Below are positions 51,055-51,348 of a stretch of DNA of 51,348 nucleotides, one piece after another. A program made the position numbers and the translations under genes. Within the stretch, counting starts at the first letter, position 1, and each line of letters opens with the position of its first letter. The stretch comes from Actinomadura sp. HBU206391 (lineage in GTDB: Bacteria; Actinomycetota; Actinomycetes; Streptosporangiales; Streptosporangiaceae). The stretch covers positions 1-51,348 of the forward strand of contig NZ_JABVEB010000032.1 in NCBI RefSeq assembly GCF_014323665.1, in the 5' to 3' direction. The notes under the pieces are model-generated. The model did not search any database, was not told the DNA's origin, and worked only from the letters and a program-made list of their open reading frames with translations.

Positions 51055-51348
51055 GGCACACCTCCGCCGAGACCATATTCACCAGCGCACAAAATGCCCC
51101 AGAGCCCCCGGACCCAAGAGCAGGCCCATTCCCCGACCTTTCGAGGTTGGCGACATGCCGATTCTCGGCTGGGCCCTGTCGGTCTGCGGGTGTGAGCGAC
51201 ATCATGCGCGCCGGGACCATTCCCGCGTGCGGCTTGGTGGTACATCGCCGCCGCACGATCAGCGGCCTCGTATTGATCGCCATATGCGCCGGACTGGTGG
51301 CGCCCGCTCCTGCGATGTCGATATGAAGCGGTGACCGTCACAATCAGC
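51055..51348. other. Upstream region of effector 2, to the window end
   Basis: About 290 bases. Holds the GGAGG site and presumably the promoter of the effector. A short plus-strand frame from GTG 51192 (VSDIMRAGTIPACGLVVHRR, then a hydrophobic SGLVLIAICAGLVAPAPA) could encode a tiny signal-peptide-like product, but support is weak. Confidence 0.35.

Noticed and set aside
1..51348. CRISPR arrays
   Set aside because: No regularly spaced direct repeats of 25-40 bases and no cas gene motifs are present.

Overview
The window is high-GC actinobacterial DNA with frequent GTG and TTG starts. A ClpB/DnaK/DnaJ/CbpM cluster, Lsr2, an LLM (F420-type) oxidoreductase, DUF2267 proteins, a SigG-like sigma factor and a DUF2637 (Spd) protein fit a filamentous actinomycete, perhaps of the Streptosporangiales. 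That placement is inference.

Layout. 1-1025: the 3'-truncated (by the window edge) end of an IS3-family element. 1130-6532: a metal-uptake-like region. It has an Opp/Nik-type ABC transporter (solute-binding lipoprotein and two permeases, no ATPases) behind a Zur/Fur-like palindrome, the 3' part of a C-minus type ribosomal S14 gene, a second Fur/Zur-like site and a frameshifted choice-of-anchor M repeat protein. 6847-14744: ordinary and mildly decayed genes (sigma factor operon with a DUF6069 protein, succinate-semialdehyde-type dehydrogenase, LLM oxidoreductase, DUF5996, Lsr2, SnoaL-like).

14803-33991 is a stress island. clpB, cbpM, dnaJ and dnaK run leftward with overlapping ends and are divergent from grpE. 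They are followed by a cyclic-nucleotide-binding/thioredoxin-reductase-like flavoprotein, PsiE, a DUF1931 histone-fold protein, two DUF2267 proteins, an erythromycin-esterase/phosphoribosyltransferase fusion, a small membrane stress protein, Hsp20, a frameshifted ApbE and a two-component system with a small secreted protein upstream.

34901-34922 matches the 3' end of an actinobacterial tRNA-Leu on the minus strand and is probably an attachment-site remnant. To its right lies accessory DNA. First comes a DUF2637 (Spd-like) protein typical of actinomycete integrative and conjugative elements. After it is a graveyard of truncated and frameshifted genes (AfsR-type ATPase, DegT aminotransferase, VOC, several transposases, an acyl carrier protein) with a few intact unknown genes that look like orphan immunity proteins, and a seven-bladed WD40 lipoprotein.

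The most interesting part is 47544-51054. Two large proteins share an N-terminal membrane/Cys/Trp-rich module but carry unrelated C-terminal domains: one with a YHGSP motif resembling ADP-ribosyltransferase-like toxins, one with a PI3/4-kinase-like catalytic loop. The second is followed by an overlapping 99-residue gene, the expected position of an immunity protein. I read this as an actinobacterial polymorphic toxin family with swapped C-terminal effectors. The conservation and architecture are seen directly; the toxin role is inferred.
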